Below, piece by piece: positions 42,296 through 50,987 of a stretch of 58,028 nt of DNA (position 1 is its first letter; every line of letters starts with the position of its first letter). Source of the stretch: JBOHTO01 sp050733695. GTDB lineage: Bacteria > Gemmatimonadota > Gemmatimonadetes > Gemmatimonadales > Gemmatimonadaceae. The stretch spans positions 1 to 58,028 of the forward strand of contig JBOHTO010000151.1 in assembly GCA_050733695.1 (NCBI GenBank), given 5' to 3'. The notes below the pieces were generated by a model. That model did not search any database. It was not told where the DNA came from and saw only the letters and a list, made by a program, of their open reading frames with translations. The position numbers were made by a program, and so were the translations under genes.

Positions 42296-43560
42296 GGGAG
42301 AAGCTGACTAAAGGCCTGCATGGCTTGCTCCGAGCTCAACCGAAAGAAAACGAAGCTGAAGGCAGTGGCGTTGAACGTCAGAAGAACACCGCCCGCGTAC
42401 GCCAGTGGATGCGCCCGCAGCTTCTGTACTCCCCTCCTTGTCAGTCGGGATGTGAGGAGTTCGTCCCAGCTTCGATAGATGACGAACCAGAGGCCGTGTA
42501 CCAGCCCGAACAGCAAGAAGCTGAACGTCGTGCCGTGCCAGAGACCGGAGACGAGCATGGTGGCCATCAGACTCAGGTTGGCCGCGAGCAGCTTGTGCCT
42601 TGCAGTGCGGGGCGAGGTCAGCAGAGCCTTGTAGAGCGGGGTGAAGACGTAATCGGAGAGCCAGAGGGTGAGCGAACGGTGTTGCCGCTGCCAGAAATCC
42701 GAGATATTCCGGGCGAGGAATGGCTTGTCGAAGTTCTCCGGAGGACGGACACCAAGCAGACTCCCGATACCGATGACCACGTCGCAGTAGCCGGAGAAGT
42801 TCAGGTAGAGAAAGAGCCAGAAAGAATAGACCTGGACGATGAGGCCGGCGACAGTCAGGTCGTGGATGACCGTGTCTGCCCGGAGAGCGTGCGTCTCGAA
42901 GAAGACCCCGAGCACGAGTACTTTCGCCAGCCCCACCAGGATGCGGAGGACTGCGTCGAGATGCGCCTCCCACTCCATCGGAATCGCCAGCCGCTCGCCG
43001 TTCCACTGCTCCCGGTAGTCCTGATACCGCTGAATCGGACCCATGAGAAACGTTGTGAAACTCAGGCAGTAGTTGACGTAGGCGAGCATTCTCACGCGGC
43101 CGAGGGTGCCACCGTGCGCGTCGATCATCGTGTGCACGACACGGAAGAATAGAAAGCTGAGCCCGATCGTGCTCAGTACCCGAGGTAGCCATTCGGTCGG
43201 CAGGAACCACTCGAGGAATTCGTAGCGGCGCATGAAGATGAATAGGGCCACCAGCACGATGATTCCCGCGATGAGGCCCCCGAGCCGCGCGCGCGCGGCG
43301 AGCAGCACGAGTGCGTAGCCGAGCAGCGTGAAGAGCAGAGTACTGAGCGCTCCCAGCGGACCGAGAACCAGCGCCCCGATGAAGAGAAGATTGAGCATCA
43401 GGAACGCGATCTCGCGTGGCGATCCGCGCAGCATGGGTAGCAGCACGATCGCGACGAGGGCAATGCCGAGAAAGCCCGGCGAGAGCAAAGAGGTCTGCAC
43501 GCGGGGGCTGGTACGGGGTCCGTGCTGACGAAGGCGGGAGAGCACGGGGCGAGGCAGCAA
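42289..43560 (-). CDS. MBOAT-family O-acyltransferase (DltB/AlgI-like)
   Basis: 423-residue polytopic membrane acyltransferase. Family hallmarks: YLNFSGYCDVVIGIGSLLG, PPENFDKPFLARNISDFW, HRSLTLWLSDYVFTPLY, and SGLWHGTTFSFLLFGLVHG, with H342 and H355 as the expected catalytic and conserved His. MBOATs of this group move an acyl group from an ACP or small carrier across the membrane. The TTG at 43560 or a GTG a few codons later may be the start. The gene heads the five-gene operon with the microprotein, SGNH-like, FkbH and ACP genes. Confidence 0.93.
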   Translation of the reverse strand: MLPRPVLSRLRQHGPRTSPRVQTSLLSPGFLGIALVAIVLLPMLRGSPREIAFLMLNLLFIGALVLGPLGALSTLLFTLLGYALVLLAARARLGGLIAGIIVLVALFIFMRRYEFLEWFLPTEWLPRVLSTIGLSFLFFRVVHTMIDAHGGTLGRVRMLAYVNYCLSFTTFLMGPIQRYQDYREQWNGERLAIPMEWEAHLDAVLRILVGLAKVLVLGVFFETHALRADTVIHDLTVAGLIVQVYSFWLFLYLNFSGYCDVVIGIGSLLGVRPPENFDKPFLARNISDFWQRQHRSLTLWLSDYVFTPLYKALLTSPRTARHKLLAANLSLMATMLVSGLWHGTTFSFLLFGLVHGLWFVIYRSWDELLTSRLTRRGVQKLRAHPLAYAGGVLLTFNATAFSFVFFRLSSEQAMQAFSQLLPW

Positions 43561-43976
43561 CCGTGCCCGCGGCCGGCAGGACTATCCGGTTCCCAAGCCA
43601 AAGCCATTCGCGAGCTTAGGCCGCATGGACAGTTCGCGCGCAGCGTCGTGTTGCGAACGTCCACCAGCAGTCCTCCCGTTCTGTGGCGCGGCCGTTACGT
43701 CCGTCCCTTCAGAGGTTGCCGCTGGCGGGTGTCAAGGCCAATCTGACGCTTCACCTGACGCCGCTGCGACGGACGTCGAGAACCCCGCGAAGCTCTTCGT
43801 GGACCGCCGCCGCGAGAGAGCAGGATGTGGCAGACCCGCTACACGCGCGGATGGGCATGGGCGAAAACCACGTCCGGCCGGAGTGCCAAGTCTTTCGTGT
43901 GTCTCGCGTTGACCTCTCTCTCTCGCAACGTGAGGGCGGGGTGCACCGGGCACGTGATGTGCCGGATCAATCGATC
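43561..43976. other. Divergent intergenic region
   Basis: 416 bp between the MBOAT operon and the asnB-type gene. It must hold both promoters. The asnB-type frame is open through most of it, but that part has no homology and would move the catalytic Cys away from position 2. Small symmetry elements exist (GTTCGC near 43632 with GCGAAC near 43651), but nothing decisive. Confidence 0.5.
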
Positions 43977-45929
43977 GTGTGCGGAATCGCCGGCATCCTG
44001 ACTGCAACTCCCTCGCGCGCCGAGGCGCTGTGTGCCGCCGTCGAGCGGATGACGCTGCCAATCGCACACCGCGGTCCGGACGACGACGACACCTGGTGCG
44101 ACCCGGCGGCGGGCGTCGCCTTCGGTTTCAGGCGCCTTTCGATTCTGGATCTCACGCCATCTGGCCGACAGCCAATGCGCTCGGCATCCGGACGGTTCAT
44201 CCTTGTCTTCAACGGCGAGGTATTCAACCACGACGGGCTGCGGCTGGAGTTGATTGCTCTCGGACATCGGTTCCGCGGTCGTTCCGATACAGAGGTCATA
44301 CTCGCCGGCTTCGAAGAGTGGGGGCTGGTCCCGGCCGTGCGGCGATTCGTTGGAATGTTCGCCTTTGCCGTCTGGGACGCGCGAGAGCGGACCATCTCCC
44401 TCGCGCGCGACCGAATGGGGATCAAACCGCTCTTCGTATACGCGGAGCGCGGCCTGATCACGTTCGGTTCGGAGCTGAAGGCTCTGATCGCGGGACCGGC
44501 GTTCGATCGTGCCATTGACGCGAACGCGGTTGCGTCGTACCTGCGATACCTCTACGTGCCCGCACCGCGCACGATATTCCGGTCGGCGATCAAGCTGCTT
44601 CCGGGGCATATTCTGACGCTGCGGGATCCCCAAGCCGACCTTCCCGCATCGCAACCGTACTGGGACGCCCACGAAGTCGCGCGGCGGGGTGTCGACGAGC
44701 CGTTCGAGGGCAGTGATCTCGAGGCCATAGATGAACTCGAACGACTTCTCATCGATGCTGTTCGCCTGAGGATGGTGGCGGATGTGCCCGTGGGGGCTCT
44801 CCTGTCAGGCGGTATCGATTCGTCGACCGTCGTGTCGCTCATGCAGGAACTCAGTCCAGGAGCTGTCAGGACGTTCACGATCGGCTTCGACCAGCCGGAG
44901 CACGATGAGGCCGCGCACGCAGCCCGAATCGCACGGCACCTTGGGACGGAACATACGGAGCTGCATCTGACGGGGCATTCGGTGCTCGACACACTGCCGC
45001 GAATGCCCGAGATCTTCGACGAACCTTTCGGCGATCCGTCGCAGCTTCCGACCTTCCTCGTCTGTGAGCTTGCCCGCCGCCAGGTGACCGTCGCCCTGAC
45101 CGGCGACGGCGGCGACGAGCTGTTCGCGGGTTATAATCGCTACATCTTCGGGCATGCCGTTCTGAGGCGAGCCGGCTGGGTGCCAGGCGCCGCACGGCGC
45201 GTAGCCGCGGCGGCAATCGGTCGCGTCCGGCCGGCGGCGTGGCGGCGGGCGTACGGGGCGCTCGAGCCGGCGCTCGCATCGGCGGCGCGCCAGCGCTTGC
45301 CAGCTGAAAAGATGGGAAAGGTCGCGGAGATGTTCGGTCACGACACCCCTGCCGCAATGTACCGTTCCCTGCTTTCCGCATGGCAGGATCCGGATGAGCT
45401 CGTTGCGAGTGGGCGCGATGCGCCTGGGACGGTCGACGCTGTGTTGGGGGCAGATGCGCCGGCGGAGTTGCTCAGCCGGATGCTGCTGGCGGACCAGTTG
45501 ACGTACCTGCCCGAGGACCTTCTCGCGAAGCTGGATCGCGTAAGCATGGCCGTGAGCCTCGAGGCTCGCGTGCCGATTCTCGACCACCGCGTCGTCGAGT
45601 TCTCGTGGCGATTGCCGTTTCATCAGCGCATAAGAGGCGGTCGAGGAAAATGGATCCTCCGCCAGGTCCTGGATCGGAGAATACCTCGCCATCTCGTGGA
45701 CCGTCCGAAGACGGGATTCTCGGTGCCGATAGGGCAATGGCTGCGCGGGCCGCTCCGGCCATGGGCGGAGACGCTGCTGTCGCCCGAGTCGATAGCCCGG
45801 CAGGGCATGCTTCGCCCCGAGCCGGTTCGCCAGGCCTGGTCTTCGTTTCAGGAGGGGAAGGAACAGAGCGCACTCGGCCTCTGGGCGGTGCTCATGCTCC
45901 AGGCGTGGGGTGAGCGATGGCTGCATTGA
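43977..45929 (+). CDS. asnB: AsnB-like glutamine-hydrolysing amidotransferase (exosortase-locus type)
   Basis: 650-residue class II amidotransferase. GTG 43977 is chosen because it makes Cys the second residue (MCGIAGIL), as required for the N-terminal nucleophile. The glutaminase domain has IAHRGPDDDDTW and FNGEVFNH; the synthetase domain has the PP-loop GALLSGGIDSSTVVSL. In exosortase loci, members of this family are thought to amidate sugar carboxylates rather than make asparagine. Its 3' end overlaps the next gene by 13 bp. A long 5' extension of the frame is rejected. Confidence 0.92.
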   Translation: MCGIAGILTATPSRAEALCAAVERMTLPIAHRGPDDDDTWCDPAAGVAFGFRRLSILDLTPSGRQPMRSASGRFILVFNGEVFNHDGLRLELIALGHRFRGRSDTEVILAGFEEWGLVPAVRRFVGMFAFAVWDARERTISLARDRMGIKPLFVYAERGLITFGSELKALIAGPAFDRAIDANAVASYLRYLYVPAPRTIFRSAIKLLPGHILTLRDPQADLPASQPYWDAHEVARRGVDEPFEGSDLEAIDELERLLIDAVRLRMVADVPVGALLSGGIDSSTVVSLMQELSPGAVRTFTIGFDQPEHDEAAHAARIARHLGTEHTELHLTGHSVLDTLPRMPEIFDEPFGDPSQLPTFLVCELARRQVTVALTGDGGDELFAGYNRYIFGHAVLRRAGWVPGAARRVAAAAIGRVRPAAWRRAYGALEPALASAARQRLPAEKMGKVAEMFGHDTPAAMYRSLLSAWQDPDELVASGRDAPGTVDAVLGADAPAELLSRMLLADQLTYLPEDLLAKLDRVSMAVSLEARVPILDHRVVEFSWRLPFHQRIRGGRGKWILRQVLDRRIPRHLVDRPKTGFSVPIGQWLRGPLRPWAETLLSPESIARQGMLRPEPVRQAWSSFQEGKEQSALGLWAVLMLQAWGERWLH

Positions 45930-47449
45930 GCGGTCCGCCCAGTCCCTTCTTCACGGCGCCGGGCCGGTCCGGCGACGGGCTCAGGCGGCTGCTGCTCGTG
46001 AGCTATCACTTTCCTCCGGGTGTGGCTGTTGGGGGGCTCCGATGGCGCAAGTTCGCGGTCCACCTTGCCGACTGCGGGTGGGCGCTCGATGCGATCACCC
46101 TCGATCCGCGCCGCATGGCTCGGAGGGACGAGGGCGCACTGCACGAACTCCCGCCAGGAACGCGTGTGTACGGAGTGGCGGATCCCGATCTCGCCTTCGA
46201 ACGCATGGAGCACCAGGTGTGGAAATGGTATCGGCGCGCGCGGCCGCCGCATTCCGGGACGATCGGGGGCCGGCCTGGCGGCTCGTTCCCGGGCGCGGCA
46301 CGGCCGGACTCGGTTCACCGCAGCGCCGTGGGTTGGAACATCCGGGACACCCGGGCGCTCCGGCGGGCCTACTATGCGTGGCGAGACCATGTCCGCATGG
46401 GGAGGTGGGCGAGCGAGGCGAGTTCGCTGGCGCTGCGGCTGGGAGCGTTTGCCACGCACGAGGCGGTGATCTCGGCCGGTCCACCGCACATGGCGCACGA
46501 GGCGGGACGCCGCATATCCGAAGCCGGCGACATGCCACTCGTTATGGACCTGCGCGATCCGTGGAGCCTGTGGCAGCGCCTGCCGGAGGAGCTAGCCAGC
46601 CCGGTATGGCTTCGCCTCGCGAGGCGGTACGAGCGTCGGTGCGTCGATCGAGCGAGTCTCATCCTGGTCAACACGGCGCCTGCACGGAGCGCGATGCAGG
46701 CGGCCTATCCTGCTCATGCCAGGCGCATCGTCACGGTCATGAACGGATTCGACCGGGATCCGCTGCCGACAGTGCCGCCCCGCCACGCCTTCACCATCGC
46801 GTACGTCGGCACGATATATCTCGATCGGGACCCCCGACCGCTCTTTCGCGCATGCGCGCGACTGATACGAGAGCTCGGACTGTCGCCCGAACAGTTCGCG
46901 ATCGAACTGATGGGCGACGTCAGAAGCTATCAGTACATCTCACTCGAATCGATTGCTGATGAGGAAGGCGTTGCCGCGTTCGTACATCTGCACGCTCCGC
47001 GCAACCGGAGCGAGGCACTTGCACTGATCGCGGGGGCAGCGATGCTGGTCAGTCTTCCGCAGGACAGCGATCTGGCGATCCCATCGAAGGTGTTCGAGTA
47101 CATGCAGTTCGATGCCTGGGTACTGGCGATCGCCTCTCCCGGCAGCGCAACGGCGCTCCTGCTTGCGGACACGGGTGCCGACGTGGTGGCGCCAGGGGAT
47201 GAGGCTGCGCTGTTTCGCGTCCTTCTCAATCGCTTTAGCGAGTTCACCGCCGGCACGCGCGCGCGGGCACTGGGACTCTCTCGCCCTTCGTATAGCCGTA
47301 CGGAACAGGCGCGCATCCTTCTTGGGGCCCTCGCGTCGTGTCTGGATCAAGGAGAGGCGAAAGATGCAGGCTCTGACCTGGCGCGCGCCGCCAGCGAGGT
47401 CAGGGAACGCTCGGATCCCAATCGGTCGTCCTGCGCGGCTTCCCCGTGA
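45917..47449 (+). CDS. GT4-type glycosyltransferase
   Basis: 510-residue GT-B fold glycosyltransferase. N-terminal half: LLLVSYHFPPGVAVGGLRWRKF (the glycine-rich acceptor-domain loop); C-terminal half: FTIAYVGTIYLDRDP and AGAAMLVSLPQDSDLAIPSKVFEYMQF with the Glu typical of the donor-binding site. It is like exosortase-locus GT4s. ATG 45917 overlaps asnB, suggesting cotranscription. The final 50 bp overlap the convergent wecB gene. The donor sugar is unknown. Confidence 0.88.
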   Translation: MAALSGPPSPFFTAPGRSGDGLRRLLLVSYHFPPGVAVGGLRWRKFAVHLADCGWALDAITLDPRRMARRDEGALHELPPGTRVYGVADPDLAFERMEHQVWKWYRRARPPHSGTIGGRPGGSFPGAARPDSVHRSAVGWNIRDTRALRRAYYAWRDHVRMGRWASEASSLALRLGAFATHEAVISAGPPHMAHEAGRRISEAGDMPLVMDLRDPWSLWQRLPEELASPVWLRLARRYERRCVDRASLILVNTAPARSAMQAAYPAHARRIVTVMNGFDRDPLPTVPPRHAFTIAYVGTIYLDRDPRPLFRACARLIRELGLSPEQFAIELMGDVRSYQYISLESIADEEGVAAFVHLHAPRNRSEALALIAGAAMLVSLPQDSDLAIPSKVFEYMQFDAWVLAIASPGSATALLLADTGADVVAPGDEAALFRVLLNRFSEFTAGTRARALGLSRPSYSRTEQARILLGALASCLDQGEAKDAGSDLARAASEVRERSDPNRSSCAASP

Positions 47450-48563
47450 GAGTGCTGATCACAATGTCGGCAATCCTCGAAGCTGCGCGCCCGTCGCCGT
47501 ACGGATTCGCGAGGTGATGTGCTGGACGTGATGCGCTGGCAGCGAGGATCTCGTCGGCGGCCACCCTGATGCGCGCGGCGTCAGTACCGACGAGTTGCGC
47601 GGCGCCGCAACGCACTCCTTCCGGACGCTCCGTGACTTCGCGCAGGACGAGAACTGGCGTGCCGAAGCTCGGCGCTTCCTCCTGGATCCCGCCGGAGTCA
47701 GTGATCACCAGGGACGCGTGCCGCAGCGCCTGAACCAGGTCCACGTAGTCGAGCGGCGTGGTGAGCCGAATACGATCGTGTCCGCCGAGGACACGCTCCG
47801 CCGGTTCCCGAACCTGCGGATTGGGATGCACGGGATAGAGAACAAGCACGTCGGTGTGACGATCCGCCATGTCGCGAATCGCTCCAAACGCTTCCTCGAG
47901 GGGGGCTCCGAAGGACTCGCGACGGTGCGCGGTCAGCAGTACGAGCCGGCGACCGTCCGACACCGCATCGCGCAGGCCAGGATGCCGCACCTCGCCCGTC
48001 CGATCGGCCACGTGCCGCAATGCATCGACCACGGTGTTCCCCGTCAGGAAAGAGCGATCCGGGGGAACTCCCTCGCTGATCAGATTCTGTCGAGCCTCGG
48101 CAGTTGGTGCGAAGTGCAGGTCCGTGACGACGCCGGCGAGCCGCCGGAACATTTCCTCCGGGTAGGGAGTCCACTTGTCGCCCGAGCGCAGCCCGGCTTC
48201 GACGTGTCCGACGCGCACGCGCTCGAAAAAAGCGACCAGCGCCGCGAAGAAAACGGTAGCCGTGTCCCCTTGGACCAGGATGAGATCGGGCCGATACGTG
48301 GCGACCACATCCCGCAAACCGTCCAGGCACTCATGCGCGATGTCGTAGAGGCTCTGCCCCTCCCGCATGATCCCGAGATCCCAGTCGATCGACAGGGCGA
48401 AGACCTCGAGCACCTGATCCATGAGGTTGGTGTGCTGGCCGGTGAGGGCGGTCCTTACGTCGACCTCCGCCGACCGTTGCGTGAGGGCTTCAATCACCGG
48501 AGCGAGCTTGATGCCCTCCGGCCGGGTGCCGATCACGACGAGCAACTTCGGCAGAATGGACAT
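47400..48563 (-). CDS. wecB: UDP-N-acetylglucosamine 2-epimerase (non-hydrolysing)
   Basis: 387-residue WecB-type epimerase converting UDP-GlcNAc to UDP-ManNAc. Motifs: VVIGTRPEGIKLAPVIEAL, GQHTNLMDQVLEVF, VQGDTATVFFAALVAF, HVEAGLRSGD, YPEEMFRRLAG, SDSGGIQEEAPSFG-type block (TDSGGIQEEAPSFG) and LREVTERPEGV. ATG 48563 overlaps the stop of a tiny upstream ORF (TGATG). It supplies an activated sugar for the polysaccharide. It is the last gene of the long minus-strand run that begins at 57896. Confidence 0.95.
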   Translation of the reverse strand: MSILPKLLVVIGTRPEGIKLAPVIEALTQRSAEVDVRTALTGQHTNLMDQVLEVFALSIDWDLGIMREGQSLYDIAHECLDGLRDVVATYRPDLILVQGDTATVFFAALVAFFERVRVGHVEAGLRSGDKWTPYPEEMFRRLAGVVTDLHFAPTAEARQNLISEGVPPDRSFLTGNTVVDALRHVADRTGEVRHPGLRDAVSDGRRLVLLTAHRRESFGAPLEEAFGAIRDMADRHTDVLVLYPVHPNPQVREPAERVLGGHDRIRLTTPLDYVDLVQALRHASLVITDSGGIQEEAPSFGTPVLVLREVTERPEGVRCGAAQLVGTDAARIRVAADEILAASASRPAHHLANPYGDGRAASRIADIVISTLTGKPRRTTDWDPSVP

Positions 48564-48664
48564 CACGCGTCTCCGAGCTGGTGCACGACGCCGAGCTGCC
48601 GTGGAATGCCGAACGGCGAGGCGCCGAAGCGCAGGACGTAGACAGTGACGATTATCGATGCCAT
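48563..48664 (-). CDS. 33-residue ORF threaded between GT4 and wecB
   Basis: The ATG at 48664 overlaps the GT4 stop (TGATG) and its own TGA overlaps the wecB ATG (TGATG). The predicted peptide is hydrophobic at the start (MASIIVTVYVLRFGASPFG) and ends RQLGVVHQLGDA. No family is recognised. Exact coupling at both ends suggests either a translated microprotein or the in-frame remnant of a deleted gene (start and end joined). It lacks the F-x-Y-x-x-F end of the DltX-like microprotein. Confidence 0.5.
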   Translation of the reverse strand: MASIIVTVYVLRFGASPFGIPRQLGVVHQLGDA

Positions 48665-49803
48665 CAGGACCGGCCGGCCGTCATGTAGAGGTGCTCGTAG
48701 TCCGACACCATGGAGGCGAGCGAGAACGACGCGAGCACGCGCGCGCGCGCATGGCCGGCATCCTCGGCCCGCCGCGCCGCGTCGGCGAGTGTGACTCTCC
48801 ACGCTCGTGCCAGCGCGGCGGGGTCGGAGGCCGCGACAAGTCGATGCCGGAGAGCGGGGCCAAGAATAGCGGGATTCCCTCCTACCGCGGTCACTACCGG
48901 ACACAGACCAGCGCTCATCGATTCGAGCAGGCTGACCGAGGTTCCTTCGCTCGATGACGACATCGTGAACATCGCGAACGCAGAATGGAGACTGTGAACG
49001 TCGTCACGCCACCCGATCAGATGCGCGGCTCCCCCGAGTCCGAGGGCGGCGACAGACCTATCGAGCCGGGAGCGCTCGGTTCCGTCGCCTGCGATCACGA
49101 GCACTGGCGGCGGCCCGTCGATCCATCCTGCGCGCAGGAGCGCGAAGGCCTGGAGCATCTGATCGTATGCCTTGACCGGCTCCAGCCGCCCAATGCTTCC
49201 GATAATCGGGACGTCTGCAGGAAGACCGAGCTGCCGGCGCAGTATCAGGTCGTCGCCGCGCCGGACATGCAGGTTCGTGTCCACACCATTGCGAATCGTG
49301 CGCAGCCGCTTCGCGTCCACGATTCCCGCTTGCGTGAGCTGAGATGCGACGCTGTCCGATACGGCGATGACGACATCGGTCCGCAGCGACGCCAGCCGTT
49401 CGATGAGCCGGTCCGCCGGCGACATCGGCCGGGATCGTCCGTGATCGGTGTGGATCACGCGCTGAACGCCTGCCACGCGCGCTGCTCGTGCCGCCTTGTA
49501 CCAGACGCCGCTGTGCGAGTGCACAACCTGCGGCGCGATGCGGCGAAGCTGACGACTCAGAGACGTGGGCCGCACCATCGACAGCACCGTCTGCCTGGGG
49601 GCCACATGCAGCCGCGCCGGATTCTCAACCTCGCGAGCGAAGCGGCCGCTGTACTGGAGGCACAACACGTGACTCTCGAACAGCCTTGAGTCGACGTGGC
49701 GCACCAGGTCGGCAATGAGCCGCTCCATGCCTCCGTAGTTGAGGTTCTGCACGATGTGCAATACGCGAATCGGCGGCACGATCTGCAGGGCAGCCGCGGT
49801 CAC
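48664..49803 (-). CDS. GT4-type glycosyltransferase
   Basis: 379-residue GT-B glycosyltransferase. RVLHIVQNLNYGGMERLIADLV is the N-terminal glycine-rich loop of the exosortase-linked GT4 group; HSHSGVWYKAARAARVAGV, IGSIGRLEPVKAYDQMLQAF, and MSSSSEGTSVSLLESMSAG (E-x7-E donor site) follow. GTG 49803 overlaps the ATP-grasp stop (GTGA). The frame open upstream to 50049 overlaps that gene and is not used. It is expected to add a sugar to the repeat unit in the cytoplasm. Confidence 0.92.
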   Translation of the reverse strand: MTAAALQIVPPIRVLHIVQNLNYGGMERLIADLVRHVDSRLFESHVLCLQYSGRFAREVENPARLHVAPRQTVLSMVRPTSLSRQLRRIAPQVVHSHSGVWYKAARAARVAGVQRVIHTDHGRSRPMSPADRLIERLASLRTDVVIAVSDSVASQLTQAGIVDAKRLRTIRNGVDTNLHVRRGDDLILRRQLGLPADVPIIGSIGRLEPVKAYDQMLQAFALLRAGWIDGPPPVLVIAGDGTERSRLDRSVAALGLGGAAHLIGWRDDVHSLHSAFAMFTMSSSSEGTSVSLLESMSAGLCPVVTAVGGNPAILGPALRHRLVAASDPAALARAWRVTLADAARRAEDAGHARARVLASFSLASMVSDYEHLYMTAGRS

Positions 49804-50987
49804 CGGCCGCGCAACCAGTCGAGCGTCTCGACCACGAATGGCAGCGGATCGTCCAGTCTCAGGACCTCGTTGCGATCTCCCGGACGCCAGAGGATGAGAA
49901 AGGCCAGAAGCGTGCGCACGCGCCCCGGAGCGCCCGGTGCAAGGCCCAGGGTCTTCCGCGATCGACGAAGCGTGGTCAGCAGGTGGTCCACATCGCCCCA
50001 CCACCAGCGGCTGCGGACGCCCACGCGGTACGCCCGTACGGGGGTGCATCGACCGCCGAGTGCGGCTGACACCAGCAGGTTGGGAAAGTCCACTCCCGAA
50101 TCGATGGCCAACTGAAGCGAGCCCCAGAAGCGCGCGTTGACTTCCATGAGGCGTGGCGTTCCGGTCGCGTCATCGACCTTGTATTCGACCATCGCTACGC
50201 CATACCAGCCGAAGCGGGCGAGAAGCGCCCGTGAGGCCTCGACCAGCGCAGGGTCGGCCGCTATGCTCTCGCGATAGACGCTCACGCCGCCGGACGGCGG
50301 TTTTTCACGCAGTCGACGGTGCGAGAATACGGCCGAGAGCTCGCCATCCCACACAAGAAGAAACACGCCGATTCCGGGCCCCGCTATCCTCTGTTGCAGC
50401 AGCAGCGGGTAGGCTTGCGGAGGAAACTGGTCGAGCACGCGTGCCAGATCATTCGGTGTGGCAGCGTGCCGGACGCCGAACTTCGCACGCCCGCCGTCGG
50501 TTGCCGCGATCGAACGCGCGGGCTTCACCACCACGGGATAGGGCAGCGCCGAGAGATCCAGGGTGTGTCGTTCCTCCGCGCAGGAGAGGGCGATCTGAGC
50601 AGGGACTGCGATTCCGAGTCCGCTCGCCTGTTCGACCAGCAGCGCCTTGTCCGAGATTCTCCCATGAACTTCCGAGGACGGAAAGGGAATCCGGATTCCG
50701 GCGGCGCGGGCACGGTGGTGATCGATCGCGCTCATTGCCGCATCCGTAACGGGTAGCAGGACGTGGATTCTGCGCGCTGCGCAAAGGTTGCGGACCGCGG
50801 CGTCGAACTCTCCTGGGGCGTCGAGCGGATCGGGGGTAAGAATCTCCTCGCGAGCATGGCGCGAGATGCCGGCGAGCGTGCGACGACGGCTCGCGCAGAC
50901 AATGACCTCGTGTCCCGCGCGCCCCAGACTCCGTACCAGAGCCAATGAGGCGCGCTGCTCGCCATCGGTGATGAGAACCCGCGTCAC
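49800..50987 (-). CDS. ATP-grasp carboxylate-amine ligase-like protein
   Basis: 395-residue ATP-grasp enzyme. The N-terminal domain is LITDGEQRASLALVRSLGRAG (pre-ATP-grasp Rossmann), the central ATP-binding part has YPVVVKPARSIA, and the C-terminal metal site is RLMEVNARFWGSLQLAIDSG. Related proteins in exopolysaccharide and capsule loci ligate amino acids or amines to sugar acids; the substrate is not known. It starts at GTG 50987, which overlaps the deacetylase stop (GTGA). A role in amide decoration alongside the AsnB-like protein is an inference. Confidence 0.88.
   Translation of the reverse strand: MTRVLITDGEQRASLALVRSLGRAGHEVIVCASRRRTLAGISRHAREEILTPDPLDAPGEFDAAVRNLCAARRIHVLLPVTDAAMSAIDHHRARAAGIRIPFPSSEVHGRISDKALLVEQASGLGIAVPAQIALSCAEERHTLDLSALPYPVVVKPARSIAATDGGRAKFGVRHAATPNDLARVLDQFPPQAYPLLLQQRIAGPGIGVFLLVWDGELSAVFSHRRLREKPPSGGVSVYRESIAADPALVEASRALLARFGWYGVAMVEYKVDDATGTPRLMEVNARFWGSLQLAIDSGVDFPNLLVSAALGGRCTPVRAYRVGVRSRWWWGDVDHLLTTLRRSRKTLGLAPGAPGRVRTLLAFLILWRPGDRNEVLRLDDPLPFVVETLDWLRGR

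Noticed and set aside
43683..43976. N-terminal extension of the AsnB-like protein
   Set aside because: It would bury the catalytic Cys; class II amidotransferases need Cys directly after the initiator Met.
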